Of a stretch of DNA of 39,829 nucleotides, positions 16,993-25,198 are shown piece after piece. Source of the DNA: Chloroflexota bacterium (GTDB taxonomy: Bacteria; Chloroflexota; Anaerolineae; Promineifilales; Promineifilaceae); NCBI GenBank assembly GCA_024275635.1, contig JAJRYT010000031.1, positions 1 through 39,829 of the forward strand, read 5' to 3'. Numbering within the stretch: the first letter of the stretch is position 1; each line of letters starts with the position of its first letter. The translations under genes and the position numbers were made by a program. A model generated the notes under the pieces. The model was not told the DNA's origin. It saw only the letters and a list, made by a program, of their open reading frames with translations, and did no database searches.

Positions 16993-19584
16993 TTATTTGA
17001 ACTTGATGGGATAGCCGACCACTGTCCCGCCGCCGCTGGAAACAATCGTAATGGTTGTTTCTCCACCGGGATCCACTGGCGAACCCTTTACGACCACTTT
17101 CCACTTCTTGAACCTGTCCACTTCGGTGATGCCAATGATGGGGCCGCCGGTAGTGGAACCGAGGTAGACGGTAATGATACTGCCCGAATCGGAACCGCCG
17201 CCGATGATGTTCCAATCGCCTCCCCGATATTCCGCTTTCTTGACGGTGATAACATCGGCGGCGGTTACGTCTATAGAGACGAGGCCGGAGGCTGTGCCGC
17301 CATTGCCGTCGCTAATTTGGTAGCTGAAGGTATCCAGGCCAACGAAGATGGGATCGGGTGTGGTGTAGGTGTAGGTTCCGTCGCCGTTGTCTACGATGGG
17401 CGGCGGGTTCTTGCCTTCGATGATTTGTTCCAGGGCTTGCGCGCTGTAGGTGTCAACGGCCGTTATCACCAATCCATCCCCATCCACATCCACATCATTG
17501 GCCAGCAAGTCGGCGGCGGCGATGATAATAGATGAGTCTTGCGGCATGGAAATAAAGTCGGCGATGGCCGTTGGCGCATCGTTAAGGTTGTTAACCGTTA
17601 CTGTCACGATGGCAGTGGCCGTATCGCCCCGGCCGTCGTTGATAGTGTAGGTGAAACTGTCTATGCCGAAGAAGTTGACCGCCGGACTGTAGGTGTACGT
17701 CCCATCCAGGTTGTCGGTGATCGTACCGCCGTTGGCGCTGGCTGTGGCTACCGCTTCAATGGCGAGCGTGTCGCCGTTAGCGTCGCTGTCATTCGCCAGC
17801 AGGGCGGCGGCAGTGATGATGACGGGCATTTCTTCGTCGGTAACGGCCGTGTCGTCATTGGCGACCGGCGGCGTATTGGCGGCCATGCTTACCGTCACCG
17901 TCACCGTGGCTGCGTTTGACGTGGCCCCGGCATTGTCATTGACGGTGTAGGTGAAGCTGTCCACGCCCAGGAAGCCAGCGTTTGGCGTGTAGGTGACGAC
18001 GCCCGTTACCGGGTCAATAGCAATTGTGCCGTTGGTCGGCTGGGCGACGGCCGTTACCGTCTCCGGGTCAATCGTGCCGTCAGAATCCGAATCATTCGCC
18101 AGCACAGCAACCGCCAGCGAGGTTGCGCCGGTTCCCAGGTCGAGGAAGGCGGCGTCATCATTGGCTGTTGGCCCGGCATTGATGTAAAGAATCGAGACCG
18201 GTTCTGTGTCTGCGCCGCCGGCGGCAGAGACGACGGTAATCGCTTGCGGCGGAACGGTCACGCCGGTGAACGTGGCCTGGCTGGTAATAGAACTGCCGGA
18301 TTGCTGTAACGGGCCAAAGTTAACGGCCGTTAATCCTGGAAAAGTTACCTGGTCACTAGAAATCGCTTTCACCGTCAGTTCATGCGCGACCGGGTTATAC
18401 TCTGCCCGTAAAATTGTCACCATATCCACCACACTAACTACCTTTTGTGTAGGTGGATTATCTGAGCGATTGCCCAGCAAAATGGAAGTTGGCGGCAGAC
18501 CGGCAAAGTCGGCTCGACCGTAATAACTGCCATTGGCGTCGCCGTTCAAACTGATTGTGCCGATGCCCGCCCCTTCAGCCTCGATTTGTTCTCCGGAGAC
18601 GGTGTGGGCGAAAATATCCACCGAGCCGCTGCCGCTGAAATCCCGCGCATAAGTTACCTGGTCGGCGGCCACGCCGAAATTCGTGGCCAGCTTGCCCAAC
18701 AGGATAAACAGGTCTGTCTCGATACAGTCCGTTGTCGCTGCCGGGTCCGGCCCCAGAGCGGGGTCGGCGCACAGGTAAGGCGAACCGGGCTGGCCCACGT
18801 TCGGCCCTTCGATGCGGTAGTAGTTGGTACCAAAGGGGCTGCCCACGACGCGGTGTTCGGTCAGGCCGCCGTCGCCGATGAAGCCGGGTGGGGTGGCCGC
18901 GCCCGCTTCCCAGGTGAGGAAAGGCCCGATGCGGCTGTTCATTGCGCCGGCAAAATCACCCGGCGCGCCGATGCCGATGTCTTCCACGTAGCTGATGCCC
19001 GGCCCGCGCGTTGTGCCCGGCCCGGCGTCCGGCCCAATGTTGGCAAACACGTCCTGGCCGAAGGGGTGAGTGACGGTGTAAGTGCCGCCTTCCACCAGGT
19101 TGTCTACGCGGATACGGATACGGCCGAATACAATCTGATCACCGTTTATCGCTGCATTATTGGCAAAGGCCGCTTCCAGCCCCATCGTGATGATGGCGTT
19201 GCCATTGCCGGGGGTGGCCCCCAGCATCAGCGCCTCACTCAGCCAGTAAAAAGCTTCCTCCGGAAAGTTGCCTGGCATGGCGATGGGGGCGTTGGCATCG
19301 GGGATATCGCCGGGGACGAAGCCGCAGTAAGCCGGGTTGAGGCATAATTCCAAAATTTGGCCGTTGGCGTCTTTGTACCAGGTGGGGAAGCCGTACTCGG
19401 GATGAATCGGCCCGACTTCGACCAGGTGACTGCTGACCGGCCCGTGGGCAGCGAAGGTGATCGCCAGCCCAGTTAGTAGCGCCAGGGCGATAATCATGCT
19501 GGCGACGGCGATGAACCGGGAGCTGATACGGCCGTTTACCTGCCAATCTTTCCAAAATAAGTTCCGCTTATTACTTAGTTGCAT
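16993..19584 (-). CDS. Large surface protein with YGFPxWY and cadherin-like domains
   Basis: An 863-residue protein with an N-terminal hydrophobic segment (about 24-44) that is an anchor or signal. A ~250-residue domain (57-305) opens with YGFPTWYKDANG and carries conserved VTHPFG, GSPFG and ETDLF motifs. A 'DMVTILRAEY' module (387-466) ends in AAGGADTEPV. Three cadherin/Big-type repeats (472-566, 573-665, 669-774) share the DSFTYT-x-NDG pattern. A C-terminal module (777-863) begins DVITVKKAEY and ends SSGGG-x6-IKFK. Cadherin-like arrays are typical of adhesive or matrix proteins. The start is chosen because AAGGAAGG lies 7 nt before this ATG; longer frames run into a repeat array. It is a paralogue of the upstream 1341-residue protein, 149 nt away. 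No function is known to me for the N-terminal domain. Confidence 0.85.
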   Translation of the reverse strand: MQLSNKRNLFWKDWQVNGRISSRFIAVASMIIALALLTGLAITFAAHGPVSSHLVEVGPIHPEYGFPTWYKDANGQILELCLNPAYCGFVPGDIPDANAPIAMPGNFPEEAFYWLSEALMLGATPGNGNAIITMGLEAAFANNAAINGDQIVFGRIRIRVDNLVEGGTYTVTHPFGQDVFANIGPDAGPGTTRGPGISYVEDIGIGAPGDFAGAMNSRIGPFLTWEAGAATPPGFIGDGGLTEHRVVGSPFGTNYYRIEGPNVGQPGSPYLCADPALGPDPAATTDCIETDLFILLGKLATNFGVAADQVTYARDFSGSGSVDIFAHTVSGEQIEAEGAGIGTISLNGDANGSYYGRADFAGLPPTSILLGNRSDNPPTQKVVSVVDMVTILRAEYNPVAHELTVKAISSDQVTFPGLTAVNFGPLQQSGSSITSQATFTGVTVPPQAITVVSAAGGADTEPVSILYINAGPTANDDAAFLDLGTGATSLAVAVLANDSDSDGTIDPETVTAVAQPTNGTIAIDPVTGVVTYTPNAGFLGVDSFTYTVNDNAGATSNAATVTVTVSMAANTPPVANDDTAVTDEEMPVIITAAALLANDSDANGDTLAIEAVATASANGGTITDNLDGTYTYSPAVNFFGIDSFTYTINDGRGDTATAIVTVTVNNLNDAPTAIADFISMPQDSSIIIAAADLLANDVDVDGDGLVITAVDTYSAQALEQIIEGKNPPPIVDNGDGTYTYTTPDPIFVGLDTFSYQISDGNGGTASGLVSIDVTAADVITVKKAEYRGGDWNIIGGGSDSGSIITVYLGSTTGGPIIGITEVDRFKKWKVVVKGSPVDPGGETTITIVSSGGGTVVGYPIKFK

Positions 19585-19621
19585 CTTAAACCTTCCTTGG
19601 GATTCGTTCGTCATAACTCTG

Positions 19622-19697
19622 TTGGTAATTTGGTAATTGGTAATTGTCATTACCAATTACTAATTACCAATTACTAATTACCAATTACTAATTACTT
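19622..19697. repeat. Short tandem repeat array between the surface-protein genes
   Basis: Three near-perfect units of ACCAATTACTAATT (14 bp, each two heptamers) are preceded by a roughly inverted stretch TTGGTAATTTGGTAATTGGTAATT. The whole can fold into a hairpin of about 24 bp. It resembles cyanobacterial short tandem repeats. It lies about 38 bp upstream of the 863-residue protein start and would be transcribed as a leader if the two genes are co-transcribed. Confidence 0.75.
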
Positions 19698-19733
19698 CTT
19701 CCAATCATCATGAAGTTATTTTTGAAAGCATCC

Positions 19734-22700
19734 TTATTTAATCTTGAGCCGGAATCCTTCCTGGATGCCGCCGCCAGACGAAGAGATACTGATCCGGCCG
19801 GTGCTGTCCGGGAAGACTGACGAACTCGACTGTGAGAACCGCCAATTGCCCAGGCTGTCTACGACGATGTTCGTGGCTAACACCTGTCCGCCAACCGCTG
19901 GCCCAATGTAAATGGTGATGATGCTGCCCGGTTCGGAACCGGCGCCTTCGATGCGCCATTTGAGCTTTTTAGTTTCATACTCGCCGCGCGTGACGGTGAC
20001 GATGTCTACCGGAACGGCCGTGATTGTCACCGTTACCGTTGCGGTTGTTGTCAGGCCGCCGCTGTCTGTCACTGAGGCGGTGATGGTGTGTGTGCCGACG
20101 GAAAGCGTGGCGATGGAGAGGGACGCGCCCGTACCCAGCGCGCCATTCTGGTCAGATGTCCAGGAGATGCTCGCGCTCAGGTCGCCGTCTTCCAGGTCGT
20201 TGGCTGCGCCGCTGAAGGTGACGGCCGTGCCTGCTTCAAACGAATTGCCGTTGGCCGGCGATGTAATCGTGAGCGTCGGCGCGGTGTTACTGGGCGCGGC
20301 GCTGATTGTTACCGTGACGACTGCCTGACCGGACAGCCCGTTGCTGTCGGCAGCTGCGGCCGTAATTGTGTGCGTCCCGGCGGAGAGGGCGGCGGTGGTG
20401 AAGGATGCGCCCGCGCCAATCACGCCGTCCAGGTCAGATGTCCAGACGAGGCCCGCGCTCAGGTCGCCGTCTTCCAGGTCGTTGGCCGCGCCGCTGAAGG
20501 TAACGGCCGTGCCCCCGGTGAAGGTTGAGCCGTTCGTCGGGGCGGTGATGTTGATCGCTGGCGCGGCGTTGATGGTGATGCTGACGTTGGCGGCGGCCGT
20601 CAGGCCGCCGCTGTCCACTACCGAGGCGGTGATGGTGTGCGCGCCCGGTGACAGGGTGGCGAGGGAGAGCGCTGCGCCGGTTCCCAGTTGGCCGTCCACG
20701 TTGGAAGACCAGACCAGTTGGCTGCCCAGCGCCGGTTCTTCGGCGTCGGTGACGGTGGCGGTGAAGGAAACGGCCGTGCCCTGGTTGAACAAGCCGCCGG
20801 TCAGAGGCGCGTCAATGGTGACGGCCGGGGCGGTGTTGCCAGGGCCGGTTGCGGCCGTGGCCAGCTTGCCGATGACGGTGAACAGGTCTGTTTCCAGGGT
20901 ATTCACGCCGGGGCCGCCAGCGTCTGGCCCTTCGATGCGGAAGAAGTTGGCGCCGAAAGGGCTGCCCATAACCTGGTGTTCCAGGAACGGGTGGCCCAGG
21001 TAGCCGGCCGGGGCGTCGCTGAGGGGCGACCATTGCAAGAAGGGGCCGGGCAGGGCATTGAAGGCGCCGGTGAAGTCGCCGGGAATGTCAGCGCCGATGT
21101 CGGTGATGGTTCGGATGGCGCCCTGGGCGTCGGCGGTTAGCACCGCGACGCCGTAGGGGTGGGTGACGGTGTAGGTCGCGCCCGGAACCAGGCTGTCAAT
21201 GCGGATTTCAACGTAGCCGGAGCTGACCTGGTCGCCGGAGATGACGGTGGTGTTGGCAAAGGTTCCCGACAGGGCCATCGTCAAGATCGCCCGCTGGCCG
21301 CCGTTCAAAATCAGCGATTCGGCCAGCCAGTAGAACGCTTCTTGCGGGAAGTTGTTCGGGAAGCTGATGGGGCTGTTCAGGTCGGGGTAGTCGCCGGGCA
21401 GGAAGCCGCACAGCGGGTCTTGGCCGTCCAGGCAAACCTCCAAAATCGTGCCCAGCGAATCCTGGTACCAGACGGGGAAACCGTAGGTGGGATGGACCGG
21501 GCCGTGGGCGACGGGGGAGGAGCCGCCGAGGATGGTGATGGCGATGCTGTCGGAGGCGGCCAGCCCGCTGCTGTCGCTAACGGCGGCGGTGATGGTGTGC
21601 GTTCCGGCGGAGAGGCCGTTGACGGACAGGGTTGCGCCAGTTCCCAGCGCGCCGTCCAGGTCGGATGACCAGGCCAGGTTGGCGCTGATGTCGCCGTCTT
21701 CGTTGTCGGCCGCCTGACCGGTGAAGGTGACGGCCGTGCCCTGCACGAAGCTGTCGCCGTTGGCCGGGGCAGAGACGACAACAATGGGCGCACCGTTGGT
21801 GATGGTCACGTTGACATTGGCCGCGTTGGAAACGGCGCCGCTGTTATCGTTGACGGTATAGGTGAAACTATCGCTGCCCACGTAGCCGACGGTGGGCGTG
21901 TAGGTGATGGTTCCGTCGAGGTTGGGAACGGCCGTGCCGTTCACCGGCAGCGTGATGATGGTCACGGTGGACGGGTCGAGCGCGCCGTCAATATCGTAAT
22001 CGTTGGTCAGGACGTCAATCGGGTTGGCGATAGCGTCGTCGTCCACAGCTACTGGCGCGTCGTTGATGTTGGTGACAGTGAGGGTGACGGTGGCTTTACT
22101 GGAGGTCGCGCCGCCGTTGTCCTGGACGGTGTAGGTGAAGCTGTCACTGCCGGTGAAATTTACGTTTGGCGTGTAGGTGAGGGCGCCGTCACCGTGGTTG
22201 ACGACTGAGCCGTTGGCTGGCAGGTCTGCCAGTATGACGGAGGTGGTTATGATTGTGCCGTCCGGGTCGCTGTCGTTGACCAGGACGTTGAAGGTAACGG
22301 CCGTTTCTTCGGCCGTTGTGACCGCATCATCCCCGGCTATCGGGGCCAGGTTCTGGTTGGCAGAGATGACCCGCACCGGTTCCGTGTCTGTGCCGCCTGC
22401 GGCCGAGGCGACAGTTACCTGGGCGGGCGGAATGGGCAGGCCGGGGACGATGATGCTGCCGCCAACCAGATCGCCGTAGCCGACGGCCGTTAACACGGGC
22501 GGGGCGTAAGCGTCGCTGGAAGCGGCTTCGATGGTGAGCAGGCCGGTGTCCAGGTTGAACTCGGCCCGGGTGATGGTGACGATATCAACGAGGGGGGTGG
22601 AAACGGCCGTTTGCGGATTATCTGAGATGTTTGTTGTTGTCAGGAATGCTGGCGGGCTGCCCGCAAAATTTTTCTGGCCGAAGTAGCTGCCGGCCGTATT

Positions 22701-23759
22701 CCCGGTCAGGGCTATTGTGCCCAGGATCGGGTCGCTGGTTTCAATTGTTTGCAACTGCCCGGTGACCGAGCGGGCGAAGGTGTTCACCGACCCGGCGCCC
22801 TGGCTGTTGCGCGAGTAATTGGTTTGGTTGATGGCGACGCCAAACCGGGTGGCCAGTTTGCCCTGTACGGCAAATAGGTCAGTTTCAATACAGTCTGTTG
22901 TGGCTACCGGGTCTGGCCCCAGCGCCGGGTCGGCGCACAGGTGAACCGAGCCGGGCGCGCCCACGTTCACCCCTTCCACGCGGAAGAAATTGGCGCCGAA
23001 GGGGCTGCCAACTACTTGTTGCAAAGTCAAACCGCCGTCGGCGATGTAGCCGGGCGGTGGCGGGGGCGCGGTGGCTGGGTCCCAGGTCAAGAATGGCCCG
23101 ATGCGGCTGCGCAGCGCGCCGGTAAAATCGCCCAGCTCGCCAATGCCGATGTCTTCCACGAAGCTGATGCCTGGCCCGCCAATGACGCCGGGGCCGCCGT
23201 CCTGCCCTATGACGAAGGTGTCCACGCCGTAGGGATGGGTGACGGTGTAGGTTTCGCCCTGCACCAGGTTGTCTACGCGGAGGCGGATACGGCCGAATAC
23301 CACTTGCTCGCCCGGAACCACGTCCCCGTTGAGGAAGGCGCCTTCCAAACCCAGCGTCAGGATGGCCCGGCCCAATTTGTTGGCGGGGTCGCTGGGGTCG
23401 GCGGGTGTGGCGTCAACCATGAGCGCTTCGGCGGCCCAGAAGAAGAGTTCATCGGCGAAGTTATCGGGGAAGGCGATCGGGGCGCCGGGATCGGGCGGGA
23501 AGAAGAAACACAAGTTGGGATCCAGGCACGGTTCTAAAATCAAACCGTTGGCATCCTGGTACCACATCGGAAAGCCGTAATCAGGGCTGGCAGGGCCAAC
23601 ATCCACTAGGTGGCTGCCGGCCGGGCCGTGATTGGCGAAGACCATTAGACCGAAACTTAGAAGCAGCAAAACGGCCGTTAACAGGCCGGTGGCGACGATG
23701 CGTTTCGTTCTCACGGGTTCGGGTTTTCTAGTTGAGTCCATATTTTCTATTTCTTTCAT
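19734..23759 (-). CDS. Giant surface protein with two YGFPxWY domains and Ig/cadherin repeats
   Basis: A 1341-residue protein. Order of parts: basic N-terminus and one hydrophobic segment (21-42); YGFPMWY domain (51-305); DIVTITRAEF module (391-466); two cadherin-like repeats (472-563, 567-653); Ig-like repeat (657-744); a second YGFPVWY domain (753-967); three more Ig-like repeats (978-1063, 1067-1152, 1160-1246); and a C-terminal DIVTVTRGEY module (1251-1341). The Ig-like repeats share GTAVTF, W-[ST]-S-D and GTHTITA-x-x-x-DS cores. Cys residues are concentrated in the YGFP domains, suggesting disulfides in an exterior protein. Start: AGGAGAGG is 8 nt before the ATG; the 43 upstream codons are unlikely. 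Adhesin or matrix function is inferred from the repeats only. It lies 125 nt downstream of a degenerate receiver gene. Confidence 0.86.
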   Translation of the reverse strand: MKEIENMDSTRKPEPVRTKRIVATGLLTAVLLLLSFGLMVFANHGPAGSHLVDVGPASPDYGFPMWYQDANGLILEPCLDPNLCFFFPPDPGAPIAFPDNFADELFFWAAEALMVDATPADPSDPANKLGRAILTLGLEGAFLNGDVVPGEQVVFGRIRLRVDNLVQGETYTVTHPYGVDTFVIGQDGGPGVIGGPGISFVEDIGIGELGDFTGALRSRIGPFLTWDPATAPPPPPGYIADGGLTLQQVVGSPFGANFFRVEGVNVGAPGSVHLCADPALGPDPVATTDCIETDLFAVQGKLATRFGVAINQTNYSRNSQGAGSVNTFARSVTGQLQTIETSDPILGTIALTGNTAGSYFGQKNFAGSPPAFLTTTNISDNPQTAVSTPLVDIVTITRAEFNLDTGLLTIEAASSDAYAPPVLTAVGYGDLVGGSIIVPGLPIPPAQVTVASAAGGTDTEPVRVISANQNLAPIAGDDAVTTAEETAVTFNVLVNDSDPDGTIITTSVILADLPANGSVVNHGDGALTYTPNVNFTGSDSFTYTVQDNGGATSSKATVTLTVTNINDAPVAVDDDAIANPIDVLTNDYDIDGALDPSTVTIITLPVNGTAVPNLDGTITYTPTVGYVGSDSFTYTVNDNSGAVSNAANVNVTITNGAPIVVVSAPANGDSFVQGTAVTFTGQAADNEDGDISANLAWSSDLDGALGTGATLSVNGLSAGTHTITAAVSDSSGLAASDSIAITILGGSSPVAHGPVHPTYGFPVWYQDSLGTILEVCLDGQDPLCGFLPGDYPDLNSPISFPNNFPQEAFYWLAESLILNGGQRAILTMALSGTFANTTVISGDQVSSGYVEIRIDSLVPGATYTVTHPYGVAVLTADAQGAIRTITDIGADIPGDFTGAFNALPGPFLQWSPLSDAPAGYLGHPFLEHQVMGSPFGANFFRIEGPDAGGPGVNTLETDLFTVIGKLATAATGPGNTAPAVTIDAPLTGGLFNQGTAVSFTATVTDAEEPALGSQLVWSSNVDGQLGTGAALSLATLSPGAHTITASVVDSGGLTAAANVSITINAAPAINITAPTNGSTFTGGTAVTFSGAANDLEDGDLSAGLVWTSDLDGVIGAGASFTTAALSAGTHTITAAAADSNGLSGQAVVTVTISAAPSNTAPTLTITSPANGNSFEAGTAVTFSGAANDLEDGDLSASISWTSDQNGALGTGASLSIATLSVGTHTITASVTDSGGLTTTATVTVTITAVPVDIVTVTRGEYETKKLKWRIEGAGSEPGSIITIYIGPAVGGQVLATNIVVDSLGNWRFSQSSSSVFPDSTGRISISSSGGGIQEGFRLKIK

Positions 23760-23884
23760 CGTAAAATCCTCTCCTATGAAGACGAATTGCTCTTTGGAAT
23801 GGGTATTAAATAATTTACGTAACTGATAGTGGGGATTGGAGACCGGACTAATCTCCACGCTCTGCTCTTTAATCTCATGCCGAG

Positions 23885-24313
23885 TCATGACAAATCCACC
23901 GGTTCGGCTCCAAGTGGTAAGAAATCCCAGCGTAAAGGCGCTGGCTGGCGGCGAAATGTGAACTCCTGAAGCGAATTGTCTTGAACGGCCGTTGCCAGGT
24001 CGGTCAAATAGGCTGCCGAGTGCTTTTTCTTGCTGTATACCATGAAGGAATTTTCATGTAGGCTGATGGTAATTATTTTTAACTCTGGCATATTATGGAA
24101 TCGGGATAATAGTCTGGTTGGGGTTGTCAAACGGGAATCCTGGTCTATGAGGATGACATGGGGCTGAAGGGACCAAACTTCCTGCAGCAATTCAATTTCA
24201 TTTTGGGGGGTGATGCCGGTTACGGCCATATTTTTCTCGCGGGCCAGGACACACTCGATAATTGCGCCGATTAAGGTATTGTTTTCGATGACAAGAATGC
24301 GCTGCAAATGCAT
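23885..24313 (-). CDS. Stand-alone degenerate receiver (REC-like) protein
   Basis: A 142-residue protein with the beta-alpha layout of response regulator receivers: ILVIENN at 6-12, HVILIDQDS at 52-60 with Asp57 in the phospho-acceptor position, and KIITISLHEN near 80-90. The acidic pair normally found at the end of strand 1 is replaced by Glu10-Asn11, and the conserved Lys near strand 5 is not clear. Phosphorylation may therefore be weak or absent. There is no DNA-binding output; the last 30 residues are not a known domain. AAGGAAGG precedes the ATG. It is the first gene upstream of the giant surface protein and may be co-transcribed with it. Confidence 0.7.
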   Translation of the reverse strand: MHLQRILVIENNTLIGAIIECVLAREKNMAVTGITPQNEIELLQEVWSLQPHVILIDQDSRLTTPTRLLSRFHNMPELKIITISLHENSFMVYSKKKHSAAYLTDLATAVQDNSLQEFTFRRQPAPLRWDFLPLGAEPVDLS

Positions 24314-24514
24314 AATTTCAACCTTCCTTACTGAATATGATTCACTAGCCGCTGAAAACGGACGTGATTTTATAGTACTAGCGTACTAGCGGGTTGTGAA
24401 TCACCGGGGAGGGGTGATTTCAGGTGAAAAAGCGGGTGATAGTGGGGAAAAAGGGGGAGTGGGAGGAGGAAACGGCCGTAAACGAGGAGCGGTTACAGTC
24501 CCGGGGAAAGCATA

Positions 24515-25198
24515 TCAGTTCTTAGGGAATGTGGGCGGTGGGTGAAGCAGACCGTGACAGAGCGCGTAATCTAGTAAGCTGGCATGACCACGCAGATCTA
24601 GCTTTTGATAAATATTGAGCCGGTGGGTTTTTATCGTGTTGATGCTTACCTCAAGTCGCCTGGCGATGTCTCGATTGGTTAATCCGCGGGCAATAAGAAT
24701 CAGCACTTCTTTTTCACGGTCGGTCAATTCGTCTTCGGCAGTTTCCGGCGGCTGCGGCGGGCGGGTGAAAAATTCATCCACTAATTCACCGGCCAGTTGG
24801 GGCGACAAATAAATCCCGCCTTTATGAACCGCTCTGATAGCTGCCAGTAGGACATTCGTGCGCGATCCTTTGAGCACATAACCAGATGCGCCTGAACGCA
24901 GCGCTTCAAAGAAAAACTCTGTGTCTTCGTGCATGGTCAGGAAAATGAGTTTGACATGGGGGAAATTGGCCTGGGATTGACGCGCAACTTCCAGCCCGGT
25001 CATATTTTCCATGGTGATATCGAGCAGAGCAATATCTGGCTGATGCTGTTGAATCAAGGTGAGGACGTCACGACCGTTGCTGGCTTCGGCTACAACCTTC
25101 AAATCTGGTTCGTTGTTTAATGTCATAGCCAGCCCTTCTCGCATAATGACATGATCATCGGCTATTACAAGTGTAATGGGCGGAACGTGTGTCATCAT
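24515..25198 (-). CDS. NarL/FixJ-family response regulator (second pair)
   Basis: A 227-residue regulator with a receiver domain (about 8-125: acidic ADDH at 13-16, phospho-acceptor Asp60 in ALLDITMENMTG, Lys109 in YVLKGS). Its LuxR-type helix-turn-helix (about 155-215) contains LTDREKEVLILIARGLTNRDIA and the recognition stretch SINTIKTHRLNIYQKL. It is a DNA-binding transcription regulator, phosphorylated by its partner kinase. Its start overlaps the stop of the kinase gene upstream by 4 nt (ATGATGA, either ATG possible), so the two are translationally coupled. It is closely similar to the regulator at 27.1-27.8 kb. Targets are unknown; the surface-protein genes just downstream are candidates by position. 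Confidence 0.93.
   Translation of the reverse strand: MMTHVPPITLVIADDHVIMREGLAMTLNNEPDLKVVAEASNGRDVLTLIQQHQPDIALLDITMENMTGLEVARQSQANFPHVKLIFLTMHEDTEFFFEALRSGASGYVLKGSRTNVLLAAIRAVHKGGIYLSPQLAGELVDEFFTRPPQPPETAEDELTDREKEVLILIARGLTNRDIARRLEVSINTIKTHRLNIYQKLDLRGHASLLDYALCHGLLHPPPTFPKN

Noticed and set aside
18586-19347. 253-codon plus-strand frame
   Set aside because: Antisense to the YGFPxWY domain; the minus-strand product is clearly the conserved one.
19622-19697. CRISPR-like look of the ACCAATTACTAATT array
   Set aside because: Units are contiguous with no spacers, and there are no cas genes.
20000-21760. Regularly spaced similar segments suggesting CRISPR or tandem DNA repeats
   Set aside because: They are the coding repeats of Ig-like domains at about 90-residue spacing.
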